Positions 42,707 through 51,668 of a DNA stretch of 64,000 bases are shown piece after piece. Where the stretch lies: the NCBI GenBank assembly GCA_013112575.1, contig JABFGG010000005.1, positions 62,001-126,000 of the forward strand, given 5' to 3'. Positions within the stretch are counted from its first letter, which is position 1. The number at the start of each line of letters is the position of its first letter. The DNA comes from Chloroflexota bacterium (GTDB lineage Bacteria; Chloroflexota; Anaerolineae; Anaerolineales; UBA11579). The notes under the pieces were generated by a model that was not told the origin of the DNA, ran no database searches, and was given only the letters and a program-made list of their open reading frames with translations. Position numbers and translations under genes: made by a program.

Positions 42707-43333
42707 TCAAGGGATTTGTATCTTATCGCCTACTTTTGGAGTGAAATCAATGCCCTTGCTGTTTGCCAGGGCGATCTCTTCAGGATACACATCCCCAAAT
42801 TTACAGGCTATTGAATAAAAGGTATCGCCAGAAACAACCGTATATTCAGTGGGATGGGGTGAGAGGGAGCGCTGCCCAGTGGCAAATTTGGCTGCGTTTT
42901 GGGGGATAGTCAGACTTTGGCCGGGGCTGACTACGCTTTGTAGCGTAAGACCATTAGCACTTAATAATGCGGCGATGTCGATGTCAAAGCGTCGCGCCAA
43001 GCAGAATGGAAACTCGCCCTTCCTCAAGGTATAGTTATTGGGCACCGTGGGATCAAACTTGGGCTCTACAATACCACCGTCACGCGGGTCTTCTTGAGCA
43101 GGAGGCTCAGGCTGAACTGCAGGGACCACAGCCACAGGTGTGGCAACCTCTTCCTCTTCCGGTGCTTTATCGATGGCTTCTGCCTGCTCAGTTTGGCTCG
43201 CAAAAATGGAGTCTATGGCCTCTGATCCCGACGTAGGAGAAGCAGGCGGAGGTGTAGATGCAGACTGTGTACAGGCCAGGGAAACTAACACGAGTAAGGC
43301 AACGATTGAAATGATGAGGTAGAGTTTCCTCAT
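42707..43333 (-). CDS. LysM-domain lipoprotein
   Basis: The start at 43333 (MRKLYLIISIVALLVLVSLA) has GGAG 8 bases upstream and gives a clean signal peptide with lipobox LVSLACTQ; the ORF-track start is 26 codons too long. The 208-residue product has a Pro/Glu-rich linker (30-85) and two LysM-like modules: YTLRKGEFPFCLARRFDIDI (about 95-140) and YTVVSGDTFYSIACKFGDVY (about 158-208). LysM binds peptidoglycan or other N-acetylglucosamine polymers. A terminator follows. Linker composition matches other surface lipoproteins in the window. Confidence 0.88.
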   Translation of the reverse strand: MRKLYLIISIVALLVLVSLACTQSASTPPPASPTSGSEAIDSIFASQTEQAEAIDKAPEEEEVATPVAVVPAVQPEPPAQEDPRDGGIVEPKFDPTVPNNYTLRKGEFPFCLARRFDIDIAALLSANGLTLQSVVSPGQSLTIPQNAAKFATGQRSLSPHPTEYTVVSGDTFYSIACKFGDVYPEEIALANSKGIDFTPKVGDKIQIP

Positions 43334-43480
43334 AAGGGTGGCTCCAAGTCGATTGTACGCAGGTAAAGAGATGCGGACACCCGAAAATCCAGATTGATTG
43401 CATACTAGCATAAGCCCGAATCAGCGTCAAGCGGGATAGCGACGCAATCTATTTTGTTTATTTATTACAAGAATTGTGCC

Positions 43481-43512
43481 AAAGAAAAAGGCTTCCCGCG
43501 AGCGAGAAGCCT
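43481..43512 (-). terminator. Intrinsic terminator after the mevalonate operon
   Basis: On the minus strand AGGCTTC and GAAGCCT flank 10 bases and are followed by TTTTCTTT. It lies 27 bases after the DUF35 stop and closes the operon. Confidence 0.75.
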
Positions 43513-43538
43513 GTCAGATTCATAGTTGTAGCAGTATT

Positions 43539-43943
43539 TTATTGGCGCAACATTGGGCGGAATTTGTAGCCATAGACCAGCATGCCACGATCTTCTACTG
43601 TAGAGCGCAGTTTACGCGTGACCATCTCAACAGGCATACCGATTTCAACATCATCCAAATCTACATCAGTGAGTTGGGCTGTAATGAGGCTGCCATCATC
43701 AAGCCTGACCATGGCAACGGGATAAGGAGCGAATTCCTGGTAGCCTTCGGGGGCTTCAAAGACGGTTGCAAACGAATAAATTTCACCGGTAATCGTCTCA
43801 GGTTGAGCGACCTGTTCTTCAAGATGGGGTTTGTGCCCGTTGCTGCTGGGGCCAACCACAGCAAGAACAGCCTCTGCCTGGTTTTCTGTTTGCAAGGCGT
43901 AGCGATGTTTCTTCAGTCTCCAATGTCGTGCAATGTCCATCAT
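43539..43943 (-). CDS. DUF35 OB-fold protein lacking the zinc ribbon cysteines
   Basis: The 134-residue protein is the last gene of the mevalonate operon. The OB-fold half is clear: TITGEIYSFATVFEAPEGYQ and YPVAMVRLDDGSLITAQLTD, ending YGYKFRPML. In archaea a DUF35 protein bridges acetoacetyl-CoA thiolase and HMG-CoA synthase in one complex. Normal DUF35 proteins begin with WR..RY.L followed by a four-cysteine zinc ribbon; here the opening ARHWRLKKHRYALQ is preserved, but the next 25 residues contain no Cys, and the whole protein has none. It may serve as a scaffold only. It follows a thiolase-like gene that has itself lost its catalytic residues. Confidence 0.82.
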   Translation of the reverse strand: MMDIARHWRLKKHRYALQTENQAEAVLAVVGPSSNGHKPHLEEQVAQPETITGEIYSFATVFEAPEGYQEFAPYPVAMVRLDDGSLITAQLTDVDLDDVEIGMPVEMVTRKLRSTVEDRGMLVYGYKFRPMLRQ

Positions 43944-44011
43944 TTTCTCCTACTAGTCACAATAATCAGCGTATCTTACCTAGTCAAAACTATCAAAAAC
44001 TCTCAAAAGGC

Positions 44012-45181
44012 TTAAGCATCCGAAGGATAACTTTGCAGCACATGAGTGATGGCTGTGGAACCCGGTCCACCCAGGGATTGAATTAGGGCAGTTTTTGCGC
44101 CGGGAACCTGATTGTCACCGGCTTTGTGGCGCAATTGAAGGGTAGCTTCAATCGCCTGGTACACACCGGTAGCCCCTCCGGGGTTGCCACGCGCTTTGAG
44201 ACCGCCAAATGTGGTTACCGGCAATTCCCCATCAATGCCAATGCCACCATTTTGAGCCAGCTGCCAGCCCTGGCCTGCTTCGGCCAACCCGGCTGCTTCC
44301 AACGAAAGGGCGCTGTAGATCGAATAGGCGTCAAACAATTCAAACAAGTCAGCATCTTTAGGCTGGATATCAGCCTGTGCACAGGCACGTTCTACTGAGA
44401 GTCGCGCGGCCTCCAGGTTCAGGGGATTCTCACGATTGTGCAGGGCCAGTTTATCCGTCACCACGCTGGAACCACCGATATAGACCGGAGAGTGTTCAAA
44501 ATCATCCGGCAGCAGATCGGGACGGGTCAATAATAAAGCCGCGGCGCCGTCTGCAGGCGGGGCCACGTCAAACATATTGAGCGGTTCTGCCACCATACCG
44601 GCCCTGGCATAAGTTTCGGGCTTGATGGCACGCTGGAACATGGCATTGGGGTTGCCTGCCCCATTCGCATGGGCATTGACCGCAAAACCTGCAAAGCCGT
44701 CCTGGGGCACATCATACTCGTGCAAATAGCGGCGCATCAGCATAGCAGCCTGGGCAGTCATAGTCAGTCCATGCACTGCTTCAAAATCGGCATCCAGGTT
44801 GGTGGCGAAAGCCGCTTCGGTTTCACCCGGCAACTGGTCGCTGAGCTTCTCAACGCCCAGTACCAGGGCAGCTTCAATGGCCCCGGAGGCCACAGCCAGG
44901 TAAGCAACACGCAAAGCCATAGCGCCAGAGGCGCCCCCCGCTTCGACAGTAGTGGCTTCTACATTCTCCAATCCGGCATAGTCGGCGATCAAGCTGCCCA
45001 ACTGGGACTGACGCGACAGTGTGGCAGCCAGCATATTGCCTACGTAAAGGGCCTCCGGTTGGATACCAGGGGCATCTTTGAGTACGGCTTCAATGGCAGT
45101 CCCGGCCAATTCACGGATAGACATTTCCCAATGCTCCCCCACTCTCGTTTGGCCGATACCGGCAATTACAACTTCATGCAT
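44012..45181 (-). CDS. Archaeal-type thiolase homologue without catalytic residues
   Basis: The 389-residue protein aligns along its length with archaeal acetoacetyl-CoA thiolases: VVIAGIGQTRVGEHWEMSIR, YVGNMLA, LIADYAGLENV, FAVNAHANGAGNPNAMF and FGGLKARGNPGGATGVYQ. The nucleophile Cys of the VEAACASGG motif is Gly here (VEAGGASGAM), the His of the HDAF motif is Phe (ELFDAYS), and the His of GHPxG is Asn (GNPGG). I checked these codons on the DNA. It therefore should not condense acetyl-CoA. It is in the operon with HMG-CoA synthase, 12 bases after that gene, and with DUF35, so it probably keeps a structural role or catalyses something else. Confidence 0.85.
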   Translation of the reverse strand: MHEVVIAGIGQTRVGEHWEMSIRELAGTAIEAVLKDAPGIQPEALYVGNMLAATLSRQSQLGSLIADYAGLENVEATTVEAGGASGAMALRVAYLAVASGAIEAALVLGVEKLSDQLPGETEAAFATNLDADFEAVHGLTMTAQAAMLMRRYLHEYDVPQDGFAGFAVNAHANGAGNPNAMFQRAIKPETYARAGMVAEPLNMFDVAPPADGAAALLLTRPDLLPDDFEHSPVYIGGSSVVTDKLALHNRENPLNLEAARLSVERACAQADIQPKDADLFELFDAYSIYSALSLEAAGLAEAGQGWQLAQNGGIGIDGELPVTTFGGLKARGNPGGATGVYQAIEATLQLRHKAGDNQVPGAKTALIQSLGGPGSTAITHVLQSYPSDA

Positions 45182-45193
45182 CGGTTCAGCTCC

Positions 45194-46261
45194 TTATTTC
45201 ATCACCAGTTTGCCGCGATAACGGGCATAGGTGGCATAGTCGATTTCAGTACGGCGCGATACATAATCTTGTGTTTTGGGCGCTTTGTCACGCCGCGTGA
45301 GGATGTTCTCGGTAACTCGCAAAGCCATGGCATCGGAACCAGCACCGGAACCGAAAGACACCAGCAAAATGCGATCGCCGGGTTCAGCCTCATCCAGGAT
45401 GGCACTCAGGCCGATGATGGCTGCCCCAGAGTATGTGTTGCCGATCTCGGGCACCAGCAAACCGGTCTTAACCTGCTCCGGCTGGAAACCCAATTTGGCG
45501 GCGGCGCGCTGTGGGAATTTTGTATTGGGTTGGTGCACCACGACGAATTTGTAGTCTTCCGGGGTGGTGTTGGTGGCTTCCATCAAGGCGCTTCCGGCCT
45601 GGTGAATGTGCTTGAAGTAAGCCGGTTCACCCGTAAAACGGTTGCCGTGTTCGGGGTACTTTTGATAAGCACGCCGCCAGAAGTCGGGCGTATCCGTTAC
45701 GAATGAGTAGGAAGCCTCTATCACGGCCATAGCTTCTTCAGCAGGGCCGATGATGTAAGCCGCCCCACCCGCACCTGCCGTATATTCCAGGGCATCACCT
45801 GGGCGGCCCTGAGCGGTATCCATACCAATCGCCAGGGCATAATCTGCCATACCCGACCCCACCAGCCCCATGGCTGCCACGATGGCTTCCGTACCGGCCT
45901 TACAAGCAAATTCCCAATCGGCCGCCTGGGTGTTAGGCACGGCACCAATCGCTTCCGCCACGATGGTTGAAGTGGGTTTGACGGCATATGGGTGCGATTC
46001 CGAACCGACCCAAACAGCACGGATGTCCGTCGGTGCAATACCTGCACGCGATAGAGCATTGCGGGCGGCTTCCACCGACATGGTAGCTACATCTTCGTCA
46101 GGCCCCGGCACGGATTTTTCTTTGATGGGCAAACCTGCATTACCACCGGTCCACACCCGCGATACCTCGCTGGCAGGCAAACGGAAACGCGGCACGTAAG
46201 CCCCGTAGCCCACGATCCCAACAGCTCGTTCGGGGATCAACAGATCATTTTGATCAACCAT
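45194..46261 (-). CDS. HMG-CoA synthase, archaeal type
   Basis: The enzyme condenses acetyl-CoA with acetoacetyl-CoA to give HMG-CoA, the committed precursor of isoprenoids. The start at 46261 overlaps the HMG-CoA reductase stop as TAATG, giving 355 residues; the ORF track begins 4 codons earlier. The catalytic Glu lies in [19 protein letters not shown], the Cys in [12 protein letters not shown] and the His in [15 protein letters not shown], all as in archaeal enzymes of about 350 residues rather than the longer bacterial and eukaryotic ones. It lies between the reductase gene and the inactive thiolase gene. With the partner thiolase dead, acetoacetyl-CoA must come from elsewhere. Confidence 0.95.
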   Translation of the reverse strand: MVDQNDLLIPERAVGIVGYGAYVPRFRLPASEVSRVWTGGNAGLPIKEKSVPGPDEDVATMSVEAARNALSRAGIAPTDIRAVWVGSESHPYAVKPTSTIVAEAIGAVPNTQAADWEFACKAGTEAIVAAMGLVGSGMADYALAIGMDTAQGRPGDALEYTAGAGGAAYIIGPAEEAMAVIEASYSFVTDTPDFWRRAYQKYPEHGNRFTGEPAYFKHIHQAGSALMEATNTTPEDYKFVVVHQPNTKFPQRAAAKLGFQPEQVKTGLLVPEIGNTYSGAAIIGLSAILDEAEPGDRILLVSFGSGAGSDAMALRVTENILTRRDKAPKTQDYVSRRTEIDYATYARYRGKLVMK

Positions 46262-47553
46262 TATTGGCTCCATTCCTTCATCAATTCTTCGGCGCGGTCG
46301 ATGCGCACAGTTTTTTCATTTACAAGTTGGCTAGCCAGTTTATCCACTTGCTCCCCTTCAGCCCCGGCTGCAATCGCCACCTGACGGGCGTGCAAGCCCA
46401 TGTGGCCGCGTTGGATGCCTTCCGTAGCCAGAGCGCGGATAGCAGCCAGGTTCTGGGCAAGCCCCACGGAGACAATGATCTCGGCCAGTTCGGCCACGGT
46501 GGTGACCTGCATGAGCTTTAGTGCGGCGCGCGCCGTGGGATGTACTTTGGTGGCCCCACCCACAATGCCGACAGCCATAGGCATTTCAAGAGTGCCAACA
46601 AGATTGCCTTCAACATCAGTGCCCCATGTGCTGAGAGAGGTGTACTTACCATCGCGGGCAGCATAGGCATGCGCTCCGGCTTCGATGGCACGCCAGTCAT
46701 TGCCTGTGGCCAACACCACTGCGTCCACACCGTTCATGATGCCTTTATTGTGTGTGGCCGCCCGGTAGGGATCGGCAGCAGCAAAGGCCCAGGCTTCGAT
46801 AATGCCATCACGCACTTCTTCAGCCGTGTAGTCACCAAAGGCCAAGTCTTCTAACGGTACAGTACAACGCACACGTGCCAGACGGCGGTCGGCCAGATTG
46901 GAAAGAATGCGTAAGTGCACGCGCCCACCGGTGATGGCTTCCACCTGGGGGGCCAGGCGTTCACAGGCCGTATTGACGGCATTGGCACCCATGGCATCAC
47001 GCACGTCGTAGATCAGGTGCAGCACCAGGAATGCGCCGATAGGCGAATCTTCAATGATGCGCACTTCCAGGTCGCGCGGCCCGCCACCCAGCTTTTTGAG
47101 GATGGGGTCGATCTCGCCAGCTTCGGCCAGCAATTCAGTCTTCTTTTCCAGGATGGCCAGGCGCGCAGTTGCAGGATCATTCACGTCCAGCAACTGCATT
47201 TGCCCGATCATCTCCGGTTGGCTGGTATGGGCGGTAAAACCGCCGCCAGCCCGGACCAGTTTAGCCATAAATGAGGCCCCAGCAACGACAGAAGGTTCTT
47301 CTACCGCCATGGGCACGAGTACGTCGCTCCCGTTGACCAGGAAGTTAAGGCCAATCCCAAGCGGTAAATTATGGGTACCGACCACATTTTCGATCATGTG
47401 GTCAGCTTGTTCTACATCCAGGCCACCATCACCTGCCAGCGCGCTGAACTCTTCCGGGCTGAGGAGCTTGCCGGGATCCAGTTGGGCGCGGCGTTCTGCA
47501 AAACTAAGCTTGTAGAAACCGGGGCGACGGGAGTTGTATTCAGTATTTGACAT
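46261..47553 (-). CDS. mvaA: HMG-CoA reductase, class II
   Basis: The 430-residue protein converts HMG-CoA to mevalonate. The motifs are those of the class II enzyme known from Pseudomonas mevalonii: the catalytic Glu in [14 protein letters not shown], the cofactor motif [13 protein letters not shown], the Lys in [14 protein letters not shown], the Asp in [17 protein letters not shown] and the His in [12 protein letters not shown]. Class II enzymes occur in bacteria and some archaea and can run in either direction; the coupling with HMG-CoA synthase favours synthesis. It is the first gene of the four-gene operon, and its stop overlaps the synthase start. Confidence 0.96.
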   Translation of the reverse strand: MSNTEYNSRRPGFYKLSFAERRAQLDPGKLLSPEEFSALAGDGGLDVEQADHMIENVVGTHNLPLGIGLNFLVNGSDVLVPMAVEEPSVVAGASFMAKLVRAGGGFTAHTSQPEMIGQMQLLDVNDPATARLAILEKKTELLAEAGEIDPILKKLGGGPRDLEVRIIEDSPIGAFLVLHLIYDVRDAMGANAVNTACERLAPQVEAITGGRVHLRILSNLADRRLARVRCTVPLEDLAFGDYTAEEVRDGIIEAWAFAAADPYRAATHNKGIMNGVDAVVLATGNDWRAIEAGAHAYAARDGKYTSLSTWGTDVEGNLVGTLEMPMAVGIVGGATKVHPTARAALKLMQVTTVAELAEIIVSVGLAQNLAAIRALATEGIQRGHMGLHARQVAIAAGAEGEQVDKLASQLVNEKTVRIDRAEELMKEWSQ

Positions 47554-47611
47554 AGGCCAAATTCACGCAAATATCCTATAGTACAGGACACAATATAATT
47601 TCATTATTCTC

Positions 47612-47633
47612 GCAAAAACTATCAAAGTTTTGC
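47612..47633. repeat. Inverted repeat upstream of the mevalonate operon
   Basis: GCAAAAACT and AGTTTTGC flank ATCAA, nearly perfect apart from one extra A. It lies about 60 bases before the HMG-CoA reductase start on the minus strand and could be an operator. No confident promoter was found in the 238-base divergent gap. Confidence 0.35.
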
Positions 47634-47791
47634 AATGCTTCAAAAGCCCCCAAAAAGCACTTGAGTGCACTGGACCTCATAAAAACAGACCGCTCACATC
47701 ATATTTTCTAGTATAGGAGGAGGTTCGCCTATCCGTTATACTTGACCAAAATCTATGCATTCACCAAAAATGTTCTAAGAAAGGGTCGCGT

Positions 47792-48391
47792 ATGGCTAAT
47801 TTATCCTTCATCGAAATCATTTATTGGGCTTCGGCCATCATTGGTGGCACGCTTTTCATCTTCCGTGCAGTGCTGTTTTTCATTGCGGGAGACGTCAGTG
47901 ACGTGGAAGGCACCGACGGTTTTTTTGAAGCCGGAGATGTCGATATATCTGACGGAAGTACTGAAATCCATCATGGTGACACTGACCTGAGCTTCAAACT
48001 CCTGTCACTACAAAGCCTCACCGCCTTCTTCATGATGTTCGGCATCTTTGGGCTGGCGTTTGTGGCTGCCGGTTGGGACGTGATCTGGACAGTCTTCGGG
48101 GGCGCGGCGATAGGTGTGTTTGCCATGTGGGTGCTCGGCCTGATCTTCAACACTATGATACGGCTGCAATCCGAGGGCACCATCGATATAGAGAATGCTA
48201 TCGGGGAGACAGGCACGGTGTATTTGACAGTACCGGCCAATGGCAGTGGGCAAGTTCAGGTCAGCGTCCAAGGTAGTCTAAAAGTGTACGACGCTATATC
48301 TGGAAACAAGAAAAAACTCGCCACCGGCGAAAAAATTAAAGTTGTGGGTGTTGTCACCGGCAACACCTTAATTGTCGAAAAGCTTATCTAA
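47792..48391 (+). CDS. NfeD-like membrane protein, flotillin partner
   Basis: The 199-residue protein has one N-terminal helix (IEIIYWASAIIGGTLFIFRA), an acidic loop (47-65), two further helices (about 75-120), and a C-terminal OB-like domain (GETGTVYLTVPANGSGQVQV to TGNTLIVEKL). This order matches YuaF/NfeD1b proteins that sit beside flotillin genes and keep membrane fluidity domains in order. The flotillin gene begins 19 bases later. The start has only a weak ribosome site. ORF-track entry 47742 is a shadow frame. Confidence 0.85.
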   Translation: MANLSFIEIIYWASAIIGGTLFIFRAVLFFIAGDVSDVEGTDGFFEAGDVDISDGSTEIHHGDTDLSFKLLSLQSLTAFFMMFGIFGLAFVAAGWDVIWTVFGGAAIGVFAMWVLGLIFNTMIRLQSEGTIDIENAIGETGTVYLTVPANGSGQVQVSVQGSLKVYDAISGNKKKLATGEKIKVVGVVTGNTLIVEKLI

Positions 48392-48410
48392 TTCTCTACC
48401 GGAGGAAATA

Positions 48411-49850
48411 ATGGACAATGCTTCAGTATTAATAGTTTTTGGGGTAGTTGCGTTTGCCCTGATGGTGTTCTTCACCATCATCTACCTGACCAGCCGCTAT
48501 AAACGCTGCCCGTCCGACAAGATCCTTGTGATCTATGGTCGTGTGGAAAAAGGACGCTCGAGCAAGACCTTACACGGTGGTGGCAAGCTCGTGTGGCCAC
48601 TCATCCAGGACTATGCTTATCTGAGCCTGACGCCCATGACTATCAGCATCCCCCTGGAAGGCGCGCTGTCTTTACAAAATATCCGCATCAACGTGCCCAG
48701 TACCTTCACCGTGGGTGTAAGTACAGTCCCCGAGATCATGACCAACGCTGCGGAGCGCCTACTGCATCTGCCGCCTGGTGAGATTGAAGAAATGGCCAAG
48801 GAGATCATCTTCGGTCAACTGCGCCTTACAGTAGCATCTTTGACGATTGAGCAGATCAATCAGGACCGAGAAAGTTTCCTCGAGTCCGTGCGCCATAACG
48901 TGTCACCTGAACTCAATAAGATCGGCCTGTACCTGATCAATGTGAACATCACGGACATCACGGACACGTCCGAGTACATTGATAGCATTGGTAAAAAAGC
49001 CGCTTCAGAAGCCATCAACGTTGCTGTTGTTGATGTGGCAGAAAATGAAAAAATGGGCGCGATTGGTAAAGCTGACGCTAACCGCGAAAAAGATATCCGC
49101 GTGGCCGAGAATGTCGCCGAAGCTGAAAAGGGCCGCAAAAGGGCGGAAGCCGACCAGCGTATCTTCGTGCAGGAACGTGAAGCCGAAGCTGTCAGTGGTG
49201 AGAATACAGCCAAGGCCAATATTGCCATCTCCAACGCTGACCTGGCAGTGAAAGAAGCCGAGGCAGAACAGCAGGCCGAAGTTGCCAAGCGCCAGGCTGA
49301 AGCCGAGATCCAGCGGGCCGAGTACCTGGCCGAGCAGGAGCGGCTCAAGGCCGTTGAAGTGGTGCGCGAAGAAACCGAAAAAGCTAAGGTCGAGATCGCA
49401 GCTGAGGCCGAAGCTGAACGAGTGCGCCGTGTGGCCAAAGGTGAAGCAGACGGGGTCCTCATGAAGTATGAAGCTGAAGCCGATGGTATGCGCAAGCTGC
49501 TGGAAGCCAAGGCAGACGGCTATGCCAAACTGATCGACAGCGCTGACGGCGACGCTAAAGCAGCCGCTACCCTGTTAATGATCGAGAAGATGGAAGAACT
49601 GGTCGAAAAGCAGGTCGAGGCCATCAGCAACCTCAAGATCGATAAGATCACTGTGTGGGATGCCGGTTCCGGAAACGGTCAGGGCTCCTCCACAGCGAAC
49701 TTCGTATCGAACTTCGTCAAGAGCATCCCTCCCTTGCAAGACATTTCTTCGATGGTAGGCGTGGAATTGCCTGAATATCTGGGCAAGCTCGCTGATGAAA
49801 AAGTTGTAGACGGCAATAGCTCGTCGGAAGAAAAGGAAACGGAGAAATAG
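48411..49850 (+). CDS. Flotillin family protein
   Basis: The ATG at 48411 is preceded by GGAGGAAATA; the ORF-track start is 13 codons inside the previous gene. The 479-residue protein has an N-terminal membrane anchor (ASVLIVFGVVAFALMVFFT), an SPFH domain (about 45-200, including KCPSDKILVIYGRV-like strand and MTISIPLEGALSLQNIRINV) and a long coiled coil of Glu-Ala-rich repeats (about 200-400), and a globular end. Flotillins scaffold lipid-raft-like microdomains. The pair with an NfeD-like protein is the standard bacterial arrangement. A terminator follows. Confidence 0.95.
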   Translation: MDNASVLIVFGVVAFALMVFFTIIYLTSRYKRCPSDKILVIYGRVEKGRSSKTLHGGGKLVWPLIQDYAYLSLTPMTISIPLEGALSLQNIRINVPSTFTVGVSTVPEIMTNAAERLLHLPPGEIEEMAKEIIFGQLRLTVASLTIEQINQDRESFLESVRHNVSPELNKIGLYLINVNITDITDTSEYIDSIGKKAASEAINVAVVDVAENEKMGAIGKADANREKDIRVAENVAEAEKGRKRAEADQRIFVQEREAEAVSGENTAKANIAISNADLAVKEAEAEQQAEVAKRQAEAEIQRAEYLAEQERLKAVEVVREETEKAKVEIAAEAEAERVRRVAKGEADGVLMKYEAEADGMRKLLEAKADGYAKLIDSADGDAKAAATLLMIEKMEELVEKQVEAISNLKIDKITVWDAGSGNGQGSSTANFVSNFVKSIPPLQDISSMVGVELPEYLGKLADEKVVDGNSSSEEKETEK

Positions 49851-49864
49851 AACCTATCGTTCAT

Positions 49865-49898
49865 AAAAGGACAGGGTTACTCCTGTCCTTTTTGTTTT
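49865..49898 (+). terminator. Intrinsic terminator after the flotillin gene
   Basis: AAAAGGACAGG and CCTGTCCTTTT form an 11-bp stem with a 6-base loop, followed by TTTGTTTT overlapping the right arm. Confidence 0.85.
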
Positions 49899-49904
49899 AA
49901 TCAA

Positions 49905-49937
49905 ACCGCAGATAAACACGGATGAACACAGATAATA
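49905..49937. repeat. Short dispersed repeat ACACGGATGAACACAGAT
   Basis: CCGCAGATAAACACGGATGA runs into ACACAGATAATA with a 10-base inner period. Text of this kind is common between genes in many bacterial genomes. Its role is unknown. Confidence 0.4.
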
Positions 49938-49966
49938 TGTGATTCTTTGATTACAATCCTTTTCAA

Positions 49967-50761
49967 ATGACGGAAATCATCAGCAGTCGCCAGAACGCTA
50001 AAGTAAAACAGGCGCGCAGCCTGCGCCAGAGAAAGAACCGCGCCAGTCTGGGTCTGTATTTAGCTGAAGGTTTACATCACATTGGAGCAGCAATAGAAGC
50101 GGATGCTCCAATAGCCTATTTGCTTTATGCCCCCGAAATATTGAATAGCGATTTTGGCAGTGAACTGCTGGCCCAGGCAAAGCAGCAAAAAGTGGATAGC
50201 TTCCCAGTGAGTGCGGACGTTTTCGCCTCCATCGCAGAAAAAGACAATCCACAGGGCGTCCTGGCTGTGGTTCGACAGCAACCCCACAAACTGGATGAGT
50301 TTTCTCCAGCCAACCTCGGCTGGGGAGTAGCTCTTGTCGCCCCACAAGACCCCGGCAATGTCGGTACGATCCTGCGCACAATGGATGCGGTGGATGCGGA
50401 TGGTCTTATTTTGTTAGATGGCGGGGTTGACCCGTACCACCCCACAGCCGTGCGGGCCAGCATGGGGGCCTTGTTCTGGCACCCGCTCATCCAGGCCAGT
50501 TTTGAAGATTTTGCGGTCTGGGTAAAGGTGCATGACTATCATGTATATGGCAGCTCTGCCAAAGCCAGGCAGGATTATCGCCAGGTCGAATACCAGAAAC
50601 CTGCCATCTTGCTGATGGGCAGCGAGCAAAAAGGGCTGACACAAGAACAAGTTGAGATTTGTGAAAAGGTTGTCAGACTGACGATGGAAGGGCACGTGAC
50701 CTCTTTAAACCTGGCCGTGGCAACCAGCATCCTTTTATACCAATTTCACCAAATGAAGTGA
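49967..50761 (+). CDS. SpoU/TrmH-family RNA methyltransferase
   Basis: The 264-residue protein has an N-terminal L30e-like substrate-binding domain (ISSRQNAKVKQARSLRQRKN) and a SPOUT knot: VALVAPQDPGNVGTILRTMD, ILLDGGVDPYHPTAVRASMG, ILLMGSEQKGLTQEQ and VTSLNLAVATSILLY. These are the three SpoU motifs. It methylates a ribose in rRNA or tRNA; the target cannot be told. TACAAT at 49952-49957 lies only 9 bases before the ATG, and there is no ribosome site, so the mRNA may be leaderless. The next gene begins 6 bases after the stop. Confidence 0.92.
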   Translation: MTEIISSRQNAKVKQARSLRQRKNRASLGLYLAEGLHHIGAAIEADAPIAYLLYAPEILNSDFGSELLAQAKQQKVDSFPVSADVFASIAEKDNPQGVLAVVRQQPHKLDEFSPANLGWGVALVAPQDPGNVGTILRTMDAVDADGLILLDGGVDPYHPTAVRASMGALFWHPLIQASFEDFAVWVKVHDYHVYGSSAKARQDYRQVEYQKPAILLMGSEQKGLTQEQVEICEKVVRLTMEGHVTSLNLAVATSILLYQFHQMK

Positions 50762-50767
50762 GGATAC

Positions 50768-51613
50768 ATGTACCAACTCAATATCGGTTTTCTCCATCCG
50801 GGGGCCATGGGCATCTCTTTAGCGGCCAGCGCACAGAATTCAGGCCACAAAGCATACTGGGTCTCGGAAGGACGCAGCCAGGATACCCGGGAGCGCGCCG
50901 AGAAACATAACCTGACAGATGCCATGACGCTGGCCAACCTGTGTGAAGAGTGCGACATCATTGTCAGCATCTGCCCGCCGGACGCGGCGGAAGATGTTGC
51001 CAAACAGGTTGTGGATGGTGGATTTAGTGGTCTTTATGTAGACGCCAATGCCATTGCCCCACGGCGCGCCCAACGCATTGAGGAAATACTGTCAAAGGCG
51101 CAGATCAACTTTGTGGATGGTGGCGTGATCGGCGGCCCAGCCTGGGAACCGGACTCAACTTACCTGTATCTGTCCGGGGACAGCGCCGAACAGGTCGCAG
51201 CATGTTTTGCAGCCGGGCCTCTGGCCACTGAAGTCCTGGATGGGGGCATCGGCAAAGCCTCTGCGCTCAAGATGTGTTATGCGGCCTACACCAAAGGCAC
51301 TTCGGCCCTGTTGAGCGCCATCCTGGCAACAGCAGAAAACCTGGGCGTACGTGGGGACCTGGAAAAAGAATGGGCCCGCGATGACGAAGACTTTGTCGAG
51401 AAAACCAATCACCGCGTTAGGAGAGTCACGGCCAAAGCCTGGCGTTTCGCCGGGGAGATGGATGAGATCGCCAGCACCTTTGCAGAAGCCGGATTGCCCG
51501 ATGGGTTCCACAAGTCAGCAGGAGAAGTTTATCGCCGCAGTGCTCATTTCAAGGGGACAGAAGAGCTCCCGGAACTCGTGGACGTATTGAAAAGCCTGAC
51601 CCAGAATAAGTGA
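50768..51613 (+). CDS. NAD(P)-dependent dehydrogenase with DUF1932 domain
   Basis: The 281-residue protein belongs to the 6-phosphogluconate dehydrogenase-like superfamily. The Rossmann opening is IGFLHPGAMGISLAASAQNS, followed by DIIVSICPPDAAEDVAKQV, DANAIAPRRAQRIEEIL and VDGGVIGGPAW; the Lys-containing motif is ASALKMCYAAYTKGTSALL. The C-terminal domain matches DUF1932. It probably oxidises a beta-hydroxy acid; substrate unknown. It is translationally close to the SpoU methyltransferase gene and shares its transcript. Confidence 0.85.
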   Translation: MYQLNIGFLHPGAMGISLAASAQNSGHKAYWVSEGRSQDTRERAEKHNLTDAMTLANLCEECDIIVSICPPDAAEDVAKQVVDGGFSGLYVDANAIAPRRAQRIEEILSKAQINFVDGGVIGGPAWEPDSTYLYLSGDSAEQVAACFAAGPLATEVLDGGIGKASALKMCYAAYTKGTSALLSAILATAENLGVRGDLEKEWARDDEDFVEKTNHRVRRVTAKAWRFAGEMDEIASTFAEAGLPDGFHKSAGEVYRRSAHFKGTEELPELVDVLKSLTQNK

Positions 51614-51668
51614 AATTCGCAAAAAATATCAAGGACATTTGTTTCATTTGCTTTATGCTTAGGAGTTG

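Noticed and set aside
43985-47625. Shared AAAACTATCAAA text before DUF35 and before the HMG-CoA reductase gene
   Set aside because: The motif is short and A-rich, and the first copy lies inside the operon; chance is sufficient.
49905-49937. Possible CRISPR-like or tandem repeat array
   Set aside because: Only about two imperfect 10-base periods are present, with no spacers or further units.
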